In this document: one piece after another, positions 1 through 6,135 of the stretch
Layout: every line of letters starts with the position of its first letter
Position numbering within the stretch: position 1 is the first letter of the stretch
Source of the DNA: Chloroflexota bacterium
GTDB taxonomy: Bacteria > Chloroflexota > Limnocylindria > Limnocylindrales > CSP1-4
Assembly (NCBI GenBank): GCA_021777365.1
Contig: JAJYDP010000074.1
Coordinates: 1-12,580, forward strand
Length of the DNA: 12,580 nucleotides
Reading direction: 5' to 3'
Notes under the pieces: model-generated
Database searches by the model: none
What the model was told of the DNA's origin: nothing
Seen by the model: only the letters and a program-made list of their open reading frames with translations
Made by a program: the position numbers and the translations under genes

Positions 1-170
1 ACGTCCGTCACCAGCGGGTGCAGCGGGTGGCCGAGCCACGTGCCGTTGAAGAGGCCCTGCAATGGTCGGGCGGTCCGGTAGATGGCGTTCAGGGCACCCG
101 CGACGGCGCTCGCAGGCCGGCCCCACGGTCGGGTCCGTCCCGCGAGGCGGTCAACTATGTGCGACGGCAT
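1..170 (-). CDS. DUF2231 family membrane protein, N-terminal part (runs off left edge)
   Basis: This is an open frame of 56 complete codons from ATG at 170 down to the window edge, with an in-frame TGA two codons before the ATG. The N-terminus (MPSHIVDRLAGR) is followed at about residues 42-54 by FNGTWLGHPLHPL and then VTDV. GHPLHP near the N-terminus is the hallmark of DUF2231, a family of predicted multi-pass membrane proteins of unknown function, sometimes found with Rieske or redox proteins. The membrane segments would lie beyond the window. A G-rich stretch just before the ATG is only a weak ribosome binding site. The gene follows folE on the same strand after a 75-bp gap that holds a long hairpin, so it may be read through from the ndh-folE unit or be separately controlled. 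Family assignment is fairly secure from the motif. The role is unknown. Confidence 0.72.
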   Translation of the reverse strand, partial: MPSHIVDRLAGRTRPWGRPASAVAGALNAIYRTARPLQGLFNGTWLGHPLHPLVTD

Positions 171-185
171 GGTTCACCCCCCATG

Positions 186-213
186 GGGCCCGATCGCCAG
201 GGCGAGCGGGCCC
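186..213 (-). other. Long inverted repeat between folE and the DUF2231 gene
   Basis: The arms are 186-198 and 201-213 (outer GGGCCCG against CGGGCCC, inner TCGCC against GGCGA). They pair over 12 of 13 positions, with one A/G mismatch and a 2-nt gap at the centre. The repeat lies 32 nt after the folE stop and 15 nt before the DUF2231 ATG. There is no T-run on either side, so it is not a classical intrinsic terminator. It could stabilise the folE mRNA end, attenuate transcription, or limit access to the DUF2231 start. The structure is seen directly; the role is inferred. Confidence 0.5.
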
Positions 214-245
214 GGTGCCCAGGGCCACTGGTTGACCCCGGGCGA

Positions 246-905
246 TCAGCTCGGCCGCCGCAGACCGGCCACATCGAAGAACTCGCTGCGCAGCGCAGGG
301 GCCTCCGTGTAGGTGCCCCGGAAGGCGGTCGTGCGGGTCTTCGACTGCAGCTCGCGCACCCCGCGCATCTGGGTGCACAGGTGCTGGGCCTCGAGGTACA
401 CCGCGACGCCGTGCGGCTCCATCATGCGGGTCAGTTCATCGGCGATGCGATGGGTCATCTCCTCCTGCACACCGAAGCGCCGCGTGACGACCCGGACCAG
501 GCGGGTGAGCTTGCTGATGCCCAGCAATCCCTCGTGCGCCACGTACCCCACCCAGGCCTCCCCGAAGAAGGGCAGGGCATGGTGCTCGCAGAGTGCGTAG
601 AAGGGAATGGGGCCTTCCACCACCTGGGCCAGCTCACAGTTCGCGCCGCCGTGGCATACGGTGGGGAACGCGGTCAGGATCTTGGGGTCCCCCTCGTAGC
701 CCAGCGTCGCGTCGTAGAGCGCCCGGAAATGACGGCGAGGCGTATCGACGGTCGCGGGCGTGTGCAGGTCGAGGCCCAGGGCGGAGAAGATCTCGGCGAG
801 ATAGCGCTCGAAGCGGGCCTGATCCTGGTCGCTGATCGCTCGCCGGTGGACGAGGTCCGCGATCGGACTGTCCTCGTCCTGCGCCAGACGCATGCGTTCT
901 GTCAT
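246..905 (-). CDS. folE: GTP cyclohydrolase I
   Basis: A 219-residue cytoplasmic enzyme that converts GTP to 7,8-dihydroneopterin triphosphate, the first step of tetrahydrofolate synthesis. The zinc site is complete: Cys106, the CEHH motif (residues 106-109) and Cys177 in HLCTQMRGV. The typical run ALPFFGEAWVGY, GISKLTRLVRVVTRRFGVQE and the C-terminal SKTRTTAFRG are all present, and the length matches the family (about 180-220). The ATG at 905 overlaps the TGA of the upstream NADH dehydrogenase as ATGA, and a strong Shine-Dalgarno (GGGAGGGAGCC before the ATG) lies in the end of that gene, so the two are very probably translationally coupled. The product is a type IA enzyme by its CEHH and Cys residues. 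Molybdopterin is made from GTP by MoaA, not by this enzyme, so its proximity to nar does not imply a cofactor link. Confidence 0.96.
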   Translation of the reverse strand: MTERMRLAQDEDSPIADLVHRRAISDQDQARFERYLAEIFSALGLDLHTPATVDTPRRHFRALYDATLGYEGDPKILTAFPTVCHGGANCELAQVVEGPIPFYALCEHHALPFFGEAWVGYVAHEGLLGISKLTRLVRVVTRRFGVQEEMTHRIADELTRMMEPHGVAVYLEAQHLCTQMRGVRELQSKTRTTAFRGTYTEAPALRSEFFDVAGLRRPS

Positions 906-2374
906 GGCTCCCTCCCTGTCGAGCCCGAGGCGGCGGCTCGGCGCCTCCGGCCCGCAGCCTGGCCGGTGCCCCCTTGATCGTCTGGGGAGAGCCCCGGGAC
1001 TGCCCGGGTGGCGCCCGCGATCAGGCGCACCGGTCGGTCGTAGAAGAAGTAGTCCACCGCCCAGTCCACCAGCGCGACCAGGCGATTGCGGAAGCCGATG
1101 ATGAGCACCAGGTGGACGAAGAGCCAGGCGAACCAGGCCAGCCGACCGGCGAAGCGCAGCGGCCCGATCTCGGCCACCGCCTGGTTGCGCCCGATGGTCG
1201 CCATGGTCCCGCGGTTGCGGTAGTGGAACACTTCGGGTGGCCGACGCTGGGTAAGCGCGAGGATGTTGCGGGCCGCCGCCGCGCCCTCCTGCATGGCGAC
1301 CGGCGAGAGCATCGGCAGCGGCGCGCCGTCCCGCAGCGCCGCGGCCAGATCGCCCACCACGAAGACCTCAGGATGGCCGGGCAGCTGCAGCGTCGGTTCG
1401 ACCGGGACGCGCCCGCCCCGCGCGAGCTCCAGGCCCAGCGACGCCCCGAGGGGGGCCCCGCGGACGCCGGCCGTCCAGATGACGGTCCCCACGGTCAGGT
1501 CGCGCCCATCGCGCAGGTGAACGCAATCGTCCTCGACGCCGCGCACCAGCGCCCCGAGGATCAGGGTGATCCCCCTGGCCTCCAGGGCCCGCGCCGCAGC
1601 CCGGCGCAGTCGAGGGTGAAAGGCACCCAGGACATGCGGTTCGCCGTCGATCAGGAGCAGCCCGACCTCGCCCATGTCGAGCTCGGGGAAGTCCTTGCGC
1701 AGGACCAGGCGGATGAGCTCCGAGAGGGCACCCGCGTACTCCACGCCGGTGGGTCCCGCTCCGACCACGGCGAACGTCATCAGGCGACGGCGAAGGTCAC
1801 GGTCAGGCGTCGCGGCTGCGCGCTCGAACTGCTCGAGTACCCGGTACCGGAGGCTGAGCGCCTGATCCAGGTCCTTGAGCCCGTAGGCGTGCGCGCCGAG
1901 TGCGTCGTTGCCGAAATAGTCGTTGATCGAGCCGGCGGCCAGCACGAGGTAGTCGTACCCGATGCGGGCGTCGTCCACCACCACCTGACGTGCCGCGAGG
2001 TCGACCGAGCGGACCTGGCCGAGCCGTGCGTGGACATTCCGCGCCCCACGCAGAATGGCCCGGACGGGGTGCGCGATCTCCGAGGGGTCGAGCAGCGACG
2101 AGGCGACCTGGTAGAGCAGCGGCGTGAAGAGGTGGTAGTTGTGCTGGTCGACCAGCACGACCTGGACCGACTGCCCGCGGAGCACCTTGACGGCCGTGAG
2201 GCCCGCGAACCCCGCACCGACCACCACCACGCGCGGCAGCACGGCCGGCGCAGGCTGCGGGATACGCACGGTGCGCGACCAGGTGCGCCCCCGAACCCGG
2301 CCGCGGTGCGCGGCGTGCTGCTGGGGGCCGCTGGACCCGTTCTCGCCCGTCCAGCCCACCCTGCCCTCGCTCAT
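902..2374 (-). CDS. ndh: Type II NADH:quinone oxidoreductase (NDH-2)
   Basis: A membrane-associated FAD enzyme that oxidises NADH and reduces quinone without pumping protons. Counting from ATG 2374 (490 aa), the FAD-binding VVVVGAGFAGL is at about 49-59, HNYHLFTPLLYQVASSLL at 78-95, the NADH-binding VVGAGPTG at 204-210, VFVVGDLAA at 337-345 and the quinone-side AMQEGAAAARNI near 360-371. The hydrophobic C-terminal segment (about 412-452, ending DYFFYDRP) is typical for membrane attachment in this family. The start is uncertain: the frame is open up to 2647. ATG 2374 gives a 48-residue lead before the FAD motif, while GTG 2269 gives a more usual 455 aa. Neither has a clear Shine-Dalgarno. The gene is coupled by ATGA overlap to folE. 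It could supply quinol to the nitrate reductase encoded further right. Confidence 0.93.
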   Translation of the reverse strand: MSEGRVGWTGENGSSGPQQHAAHRGRVRGRTWSRTVRIPQPAPAVLPRVVVVGAGFAGLTAVKVLRGQSVQVVLVDQHNYHLFTPLLYQVASSLLDPSEIAHPVRAILRGARNVHARLGQVRSVDLAARQVVVDDARIGYDYLVLAAGSINDYFGNDALGAHAYGLKDLDQALSLRYRVLEQFERAAATPDRDLRRRLMTFAVVGAGPTGVEYAGALSELIRLVLRKDFPELDMGEVGLLLIDGEPHVLGAFHPRLRRAAARALEARGITLILGALVRGVEDDCVHLRDGRDLTVGTVIWTAGVRGAPLGASLGLELARGGRVPVEPTLQLPGHPEVFVVGDLAAALRDGAPLPMLSPVAMQEGAAAARNILALTQRRPPEVFHYRNRGTMATIGRNQAVAEIGPLRFAGRLAWFAWLFVHLVLIIGFRNRLVALVDWAVDYFFYDRPVRLIAGATRAVPGLSPDDQGGTGQAAGRRRRAAASGSTGREP

Positions 2375-2680
2375 CGAGGCCGGAGGCGCACGTCGAGCGT
2401 GCGCAGGAGTCCGGCCAGTCGCGCCAGTACCCGACCATACGGCGCCCCACGCCGCGCATCGGTCGGCGACCCGACGGAAGCCGGCGTGATTCGCCCCGAG
2501 GAACCCGCCGTCCATTGGACTCGCGGACGCATGCATCGCATGCTGGAGACGTGTCTCGGGCCCCCGCCCGGCTTCCAGCGGAACTGGATGGTCATCCTTT
2601 CGATGTGCCTCCACCACGATGCCCAGGCGCGACCCCGACGACTCCACGAGCTGGCGCGCTGCGCTCCGGACCAGCGCGGT
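2375..2680. other. Stretch between usp and ndh without a supported gene; structured leader
   Basis: 306 bp downstream of usp and upstream of the chosen ndh start. The ndh frame stays open to 2647 on the minus strand, but its extension has no recognisable domain and weaker GC bias at third codon positions than real genes here. A second minus-strand frame (2371-2595, 74 codons, Arg-rich) ends in an ATGA overlap with ATG 2374, but has no homology I recognise and a poorly placed ribosome binding site. Several short hairpins are visible: GCATGC twice at 2529-2543, GAGACGTGTCTC at 2546-2557, CGGGC/GCCCG at 2557-2570, an outer GCTGGA/TCCAGC pair at 2542-2579, and one at 2386-2404. I could not find a convincing -10/-35 pair. 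Confidence 0.4.
2386..2404 (-). promoter_or_regulatory. Perfect 7-bp inverted repeat just ahead of the ndh start
   Basis: The arms GCGCACG (2386-2392) and CGTGCGC (2398-2404) are perfectly complementary with a 5-nt loop. The repeat ends 11 nt before ATG 2374. It could be an mRNA hairpin controlling the start, an operator for a dimeric repressor, or chance in GC-rich DNA. It does not resemble the TTGTGA-type Rex operator. Confidence 0.3.
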
Positions 2681-3094
2681 CTACCGCACCACGAGCACGG
2701 TCTCATGGGCATGGGTGGCGACGTGGGACGAGACACTGCCTTCGAGCAGGCGCCGCACGGACCCATGCCCCCGCGAGCCGACCACGATCGTGTCGCACCC
2801 TCTGCTGTCGGCCAGCCGCTCGATGGTGTGGGCCGGATCCCCGGCAACCTCCAGTGCCTCGGCTGTGACGCCGCGGTCGGCCAGGTAGCGCCGGGCCGCA
2901 TCGAGGGCGGTCGCGAGCTCGTCCGAGGCATCCCAGCCGCTGAGTGCTTCGGGCCACTCAGTGCCCGAGATCGGGGGCGGCACCACGCCCACCACGGAGA
3001 CCGACGCGCCCGACAACCGGGCCAGCTCAGCCGTGGTCTCCAGCGCCTTCCGGGCGGCCGCGCCGCCGTCGAAGGCGAGCAGGATCTTCTTCAT
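2681..3094 (-). CDS. Universal stress protein, UspA family
   Basis: A 137-residue single-domain Usp protein (cytoplasmic, nucleotide-binding alpha/beta fold). The N-terminal strand is MKKILLAFDGG. The ATP-binding signature G-x2-G-x9-G-S is intact: Gly106 and Gly109 in VGSRGHGSV, then Gly119-Ser120 in LLEGSVS, followed by the last strand HETVLVVR. Intact glycines indicate the ATP-binding subgroup. ATG 3094 was chosen because GGAGGAA lies 7-8 nt upstream; an in-frame ATG at 3109 has no such site. The gene points away from the DUF488 gene across a 78-bp gap and is upstream of ndh on the same strand. Such proteins are often induced on energy or oxygen limitation, which would fit a respiratory neighbourhood, but the regulation here is inference. 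Confidence 0.93.
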   Translation of the reverse strand: MKKILLAFDGGAAARKALETTAELARLSGASVSVVGVVPPPISGTEWPEALSGWDASDELATALDAARRYLADRGVTAEALEVAGDPAHTIERLADSRGCDTIVVGSRGHGSVRRLLEGSVSSHVATHAHETVLVVR

Positions 3095-3172
3095 GGCGGA
3101 TTCCTCCATGCCGCTCGATGGCCGGCAACCTGTTCTGGTGGTCCATCATGTCGGCGCGACGGATGGGGCGCC

Positions 3173-4084
3173 GTGACTTCTGTGCGCGGCTTGCGCGAGT
3201 TGGCAGGACCCGAAGCGCCGGCGCGACCGGATGCCTTCGCCGACGAGGGCGGAGGCATCCGTGCCGCCCGCTCGCTGGCTTGGACCGTGGGCCACGCCAC
3301 CCGGACGACCGCCGAGCTTGCGGCACTGCTGCGAGCCGTCGACGTGCATCGCGTGATCGACGTGCGCCGCTTCCCCTCGTCCCGGCACAATCCCCAGTTC
3401 GCGCGGGAGCGACTGGCCGTGGAGTTTCCGGCGCTGGGGCTTGCATACGATTGGCTTGGCGGGGCGCTCGGCGGCCGGCGCCTATCGGGCGCCGCGGACC
3501 AGGAGCCAGGTTGGAGGAACGCCGCCTTCCGCGCCTATGCCGCCTACATGGGGAGCGAGGCGTTCCGGGTCGCGCTGGCCGAGCTGGAGGCGGAGATCGC
3601 AGCAGGGCAGCGCCTGGCGCTGATGTGCGCAGAAACGCTGTGGTGGCGCTGTCACCGACGACTCATCGCGGACGCCCTGGTGCTCGACGGGGTCGCAGTG
3701 CGGCACCTGATGGTGCGCAGTCCCGGCCAGCTGCACCGCCCTCATCCTGGGCTCCGGCGCGATCCGATGGGTCGCCTGGCCTACGACGGTGCCGTTCCGG
3801 TGAGGCGTGAGCGCCGGGTGACAGGGTGTGGGGCCCGCGTGCGCTGCCGCAGGCGGCATACATGGCGACCAGCCGCATCCCGGGCACGCCACGTGGAGAT
3901 GCTCCGCCGAGGCGTCGCGGCGGCTCGAGGTCAGGGCCGTTGGTGGGACTCGCGACTGGCGCCGATGATCGCCTCGCGGATACCGCAGGCCGGGCGGGGC
4001 AGATCTCGGTCGAAGGGCAGCCGCTCCATTCGGTCACCTCCCGCGTCTGCCCCGCGCGCGCTGCGTGGGCTGGGCCGCTGGTAG
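3173..4084 (+). CDS. DUF488 domain protein with Arg-rich C-terminal tail
   Basis: The DUF488 core runs from about residue 37 to 180: WTVGHATRTTAELAALLRA, the conserved VIDVRRFPSSRHNPQF, WRNAAFRAYAAYM, and the signature LMCAETLWWRCHRRLIADAL with Cys152, Cys160 and His161, then VRHL. The biochemical function of the family is not established. GTG 3173 was chosen as the first plausible start in frame; other starts (GTG 3182, nearby TTG codons) are possible and no strong Shine-Dalgarno decides. Family members are usually 150-200 aa. Here the frame continues about 95 residues past a likely natural end (GRLAYDGAVPV, near 210) as an Arg-rich tail with less biased codons. The tail crosses into the 3' end of the convergent HPP gene by 51 bp. 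Either the stop was lost, a frameshift occurred near 3795-3805 (the +1 frame stops at 3810), or the tail is genuine. Confidence 0.8.
   Translation: MTSVRGLRELAGPEAPARPDAFADEGGGIRAARSLAWTVGHATRTTAELAALLRAVDVHRVIDVRRFPSSRHNPQFARERLAVEFPALGLAYDWLGGALGGRRLSGAADQEPGWRNAAFRAYAAYMGSEAFRVALAELEAEIAAGQRLALMCAETLWWRCHRRLIADALVLDGVAVRHLMVRSPGQLHRPHPGLRRDPMGRLAYDGAVPVRRERRVTGCGARVRCRRRHTWRPAASRARHVEMLRRGVAAARGQGRWWDSRLAPMIASRIPQAGRGRSRSKGSRSIRSPPASAPRALRGLGRW
3931..4029 (-). CDS. Possible 32-aa small protein coupled to the HPP gene
   Basis: A short frame beginning MERLPFDRDLPRPACGIREA starts 4 nt after the TGA of the HPP gene. The sequence GGGAGGTGACCGA directly before the ATG contains GGAGGTG, a near-perfect Shine-Dalgarno with 5-nt spacing that overlaps the HPP stop. 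Codons are mostly G- or C-ending, as in the real genes here. It lies antisense to the doubtful Arg-rich tail of the DUF488 gene. I recognise no family; there is one Cys and no membrane segment. The start signal is strong evidence and the coding evidence is modest, since any GC-rich frame of this length can be open by chance. Confidence 0.4.
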   Translation of the reverse strand: MERLPFDRDLPRPACGIREAIIGASRESHQRP

Positions 4085-4711
4085 CGGCGAGCTGCGACCG
4101 GCACGGTCGTTCGTCGGCGGCGCCCACAGCGGATAGTCGAGCCCAGCCAGCCGGTTGATCACGAATCCCTGAACCAGCAGTAGCACCACCCCGAGCATCA
4201 GGACGACGAGCTGCTCCGGACGCGTCAGAATCCCCAAGCTCACGATGAGGGTCGTCGCGCCGGCGGGTGGGTGAGGCACGCGGAACCATACCATCAGGCC
4301 CGCCGTCAACCCGAGCGACAGGCCAGCGGCGCCCACCCGGGCCAGGGACACACCGCTGGCGAGGGCTGGCCCTGCGTGCGCCAGGCCGAAGATCTCCAGG
4401 GCCAGGTACCCGCACGCAGCGCCAATCAGGTGGCCCATGAACGTGTTGCGTGGGGACGCGGCCGCCGCGTGCGGTGTGTAGAAGAGCAGGAACGCCGTGG
4501 GCCCGAGCGACGGGAAGACGAACGGCTGGTCGGTGGCCAGCGCGAGCAGCGACATCAAGGCGATCGAGACGAACCCGTTCAAGAGGGCGAAGACGCCCAG
4601 GACGGTGACCGAGTTGTGCCGCTCCATCAGCGGGCGGAGGCGCACGCGGCCGGCCAGTCCGAGCACCACGTCGGACATGCGTCCACCGATCGGATAGCGC
4701 GGCCGACTCAC
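4034..4711 (-). CDS. HPP family membrane protein, candidate nitrite transporter
   Basis: A 225-residue integral membrane protein with about five to six hydrophobic segments between residues 35 and 187. Family hallmarks are PFVFPSLGPTAFLLFYTP (63-80), the conserved PRNTFMGHLIGAACGY (87-102) and the name-giving HPPAGA (147-152). The last 25 residues are a polar Arg-rich tail. HPP proteins of cyanobacteria and plant plastids have been shown to transport nitrite. Here the gene follows narI by 75 bp on the same strand, so a role in exporting nitrite made by NarG, or in moving nitrate or nitrite, is a reasonable inference. GTG 4711 was chosen because AAGGAGG lies 6 nt upstream; ATG 4678 in frame has only GGTGGA before it. 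No NarK-type transporter is in the window. Confidence 0.9.
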   Translation of the reverse strand: MSRPRYPIGGRMSDVVLGLAGRVRLRPLMERHNSVTVLGVFALLNGFVSIALMSLLALATDQPFVFPSLGPTAFLLFYTPHAAAASPRNTFMGHLIGAACGYLALEIFGLAHAGPALASGVSLARVGAAGLSLGLTAGLMVWFRVPHPPAGATTLIVSLGILTRPEQLVVLMLGVVLLLVQGFVINRLAGLDYPLWAPPTNDRAGRSSPLPAAQPTQRARGRRGR

Positions 4712-4779
4712 CCGAGTCCTCCTTGCCGTGGGCCCGTGGCAGGGCCGCTGCGCGCCAGCCTTCTCCGCCCCATCAGGCG

Positions 4780-4800
4780 CCGCCCCTCAGTTCGGGGCGG
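4780..4800 (-). other. Hairpin spanning the narI stop codon
   Basis: CCGCCCC (4780-4786) and GGGGCGG (4794-4800) form a perfect 7-bp stem with a 7-nt loop that contains the narI TGA. No T-run follows in the direction of transcription. It could act as an mRNA stability element between narI and the HPP gene rather than as a terminator, or it may be a by-product of GC-rich codons. Confidence 0.3.
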
Positions 4801-5497
4801 GCACCTCCGGTCGGCTGTGCCGGTAGCTTCGATAGAGGATCCACGGGCGACCCAGGAACAACACGGGATAGCTCCAGGCGTGGACGAGCCGGCTGAAGGG
4901 CCAGACCATGAAGAGGAGCCAGGCCAGGATGACGTGGGCCTGGTAGATGAGCGGCGCCCCGACCATCAGCTCCGGGCGCGGATCCGCCAGGAAGATGCCA
5001 CGGAACCAGATGGCCACGCTGGCCCGGTAGTCGTAGCCCGCGCCGAGCAGGTTGACGAAGATCGTCTCGCCGAGCCCCATCGCGATCACGAGCGCCAGGA
5101 GGACGTAGGCCACGACGTCCATCCGGCTCGTCGTCACCCGTACCCTCGACACGCCGAGCCGGCGCGCGACGAGCACGACCAGGCCAACCGCGACGAGCAC
5201 CCCCGCGAGCGTGCCGAGCGAGGCCGAGATGAGGTGGTAGAGGTTCTCGTCGATGCCGACTGCTGCCGTCCAGCTGGCTGGGATCAGGATGCCCAGCACG
5301 TGGCCGCCGATGGCCGCGAACGTCGCGTAGTGGAAGATCGGCCCGCCGACCGACAGCAGCCGGGATTCCTGGATCTGGCTCGAGCGGCTCGTCCAGCCGA
5401 ACTGGTCGACGCGCCAGCGCCAGACGTGGCCCACCACGAACACCGTGATCGCGATGTACGGGAGGGCGATCCAGAAGACCAGGCTCAGGCCGCTCAC
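4787..5497 (-). CDS. narI: Respiratory nitrate reductase gamma subunit (cytochrome b)
   Basis: A 236-residue membrane subunit that oxidises quinol and passes electrons through two b hemes to NarH. Five membrane segments are visible at about 5-25, 52-74, 90-111, 126-148 and 183-202. The four heme-ligand histidines are all present: His56 (PIFHYATF) and His66 (IGGHVLG), His188 (YQAHVILAW) and His206 (FSRLVHAWS), almost the same spacing as His56, His66, His187 and His205 of the E. coli protein. Length is usual (about 225-240). The GTG start at 5497 overlaps the narJ stop as GTGA, so translation is coupled. It is the last subunit gene of the cluster and is followed by the HPP gene. Confidence 0.97.
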   Translation of the reverse strand: MSGLSLVFWIALPYIAITVFVVGHVWRWRVDQFGWTSRSSQIQESRLLSVGGPIFHYATFAAIGGHVLGILIPASWTAAVGIDENLYHLISASLGTLAGVLVAVGLVVLVARRLGVSRVRVTTSRMDVVAYVLLALVIAMGLGETIFVNLLGAGYDYRASVAIWFRGIFLADPRPELMVGAPLIYQAHVILAWLLFMVWPFSRLVHAWSYPVLFLGRPWILYRSYRHSRPEVPAPN

Positions 5498-6135
5498 CGC
5501 AACGCGATCCCCGACGGAGGCATCGCCTCAGGTGGCCCGTAGGGCTCGAGACCGACCTGCTCGCCCGGTGGGCCCTCCGCGGCCAGCCGCCGAGCGAGCT
5601 CCCGTCCCGCGTCGTCGAGTGCCGGCAGCTCCAGGCAGATCGCGTCCAGCGCGTCCGCCCAGGGGCTCGCGGCTGCGTGCAGCGCGCCCTGAAGCAGTTC
5701 GAGGCCGACCCGAGAGTCCCAGAGGATCGCCGCTCCGGGCGCGGGCTCGAGAGCGGCGAACTCGAGCATGAGCGGCAGGAAGTCCGGCAGCTCGCGACCG
5801 ACGAGGAAGCGGCCGGCCGCCTCGTACAGCCGCTTGAGCCGCACGAACTCCTGGCCGCGCTGCCGCCGGTCGCCATAGAGGTAGTACGTCAGGTACAGGC
5901 TGCACCGCTTGTGCAGGTCGAACGTCTCCACATACGCTTCCTGGAGCGCGCGCGGCGCGACCCCTGTCCACCATCCGAGGAGCCGGCGCAGCGCGGCCGT
6001 GGAGGGCCGCCGCGCCAGGGTCCCCGCGAGGTCGGCGAGCTCGCCGCGTCGGCGGACGACGTCCTCCTCGGGGTAGCGGAGCACGACCGCGACGATCGCG
6101 TGCAGGAGTGTCGGGCCGCCGGCCGACTGGTTCAC
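5494..6135 (-). CDS. narJ: Nitrate reductase assembly chaperone NarJ
   Basis: A 213-residue cytoplasmic TorD/NarJ-type chaperone that holds the NarGH complex while the molybdenum cofactor is inserted and before it docks on NarI; it is not part of the final enzyme. The family core is clear: YVETFDLHKRCSLYLTYYL at about 68-86, YGDRRQRGQEFVRLKRLY at 87-104 and ELPDFLPLMLEF at 115-126. The Gly/Pro-rich last 25 residues are not conserved. The GTG start at 6135 overlaps the narH stop as GTGA, and its end overlaps narI in the same way, so narH, narJ and narI are translated as a coupled set. Confidence 0.96.
   Translation of the reverse strand: MNQSAGGPTLLHAIVAVVLRYPEEDVVRRRGELADLAGTLARRPSTAALRRLLGWWTGVAPRALQEAYVETFDLHKRCSLYLTYYLYGDRRQRGQEFVRLKRLYEAAGRFLVGRELPDFLPLMLEFAALEPAPGAAILWDSRVGLELLQGALHAAASPWADALDAICLELPALDDAGRELARRLAAEGPPGEQVGLEPYGPPEAMPPSGIALR

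Noticed and set aside
18..977. 319-codon plus-strand frame over folE
   Set aside because: It is antisense to an unmistakable GTP cyclohydrolase I gene and has no domain.
2529..2543. Two GCATGC copies separated by 3 nt
   Set aside because: This is a short self-complementary hexamer pair without further repeats, too little to call a regulatory site by itself.
974..3172. Very long plus-strand open frame running antisense across ndh and usp into the DUF488 gene
   Set aside because: It has no recognisable domain before the DUF488 part, and the opposite strand carries clear ndh and usp genes. Long antisense frames are expected in such GC-rich DNA.
3845..3858. TGCCGC/GCGGCA hairpin after the DUF488 core as a terminator
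   Set aside because: It has a 2-nt loop and only a 6-bp stem with no T-run, and is easily formed by chance at this GC content.
3663..4415. 250-codon minus-strand frame across the DUF488 3' part and the HPP gene
   Set aside because: It is out of frame with the HPP gene, has low-complexity composition and shows no family match.
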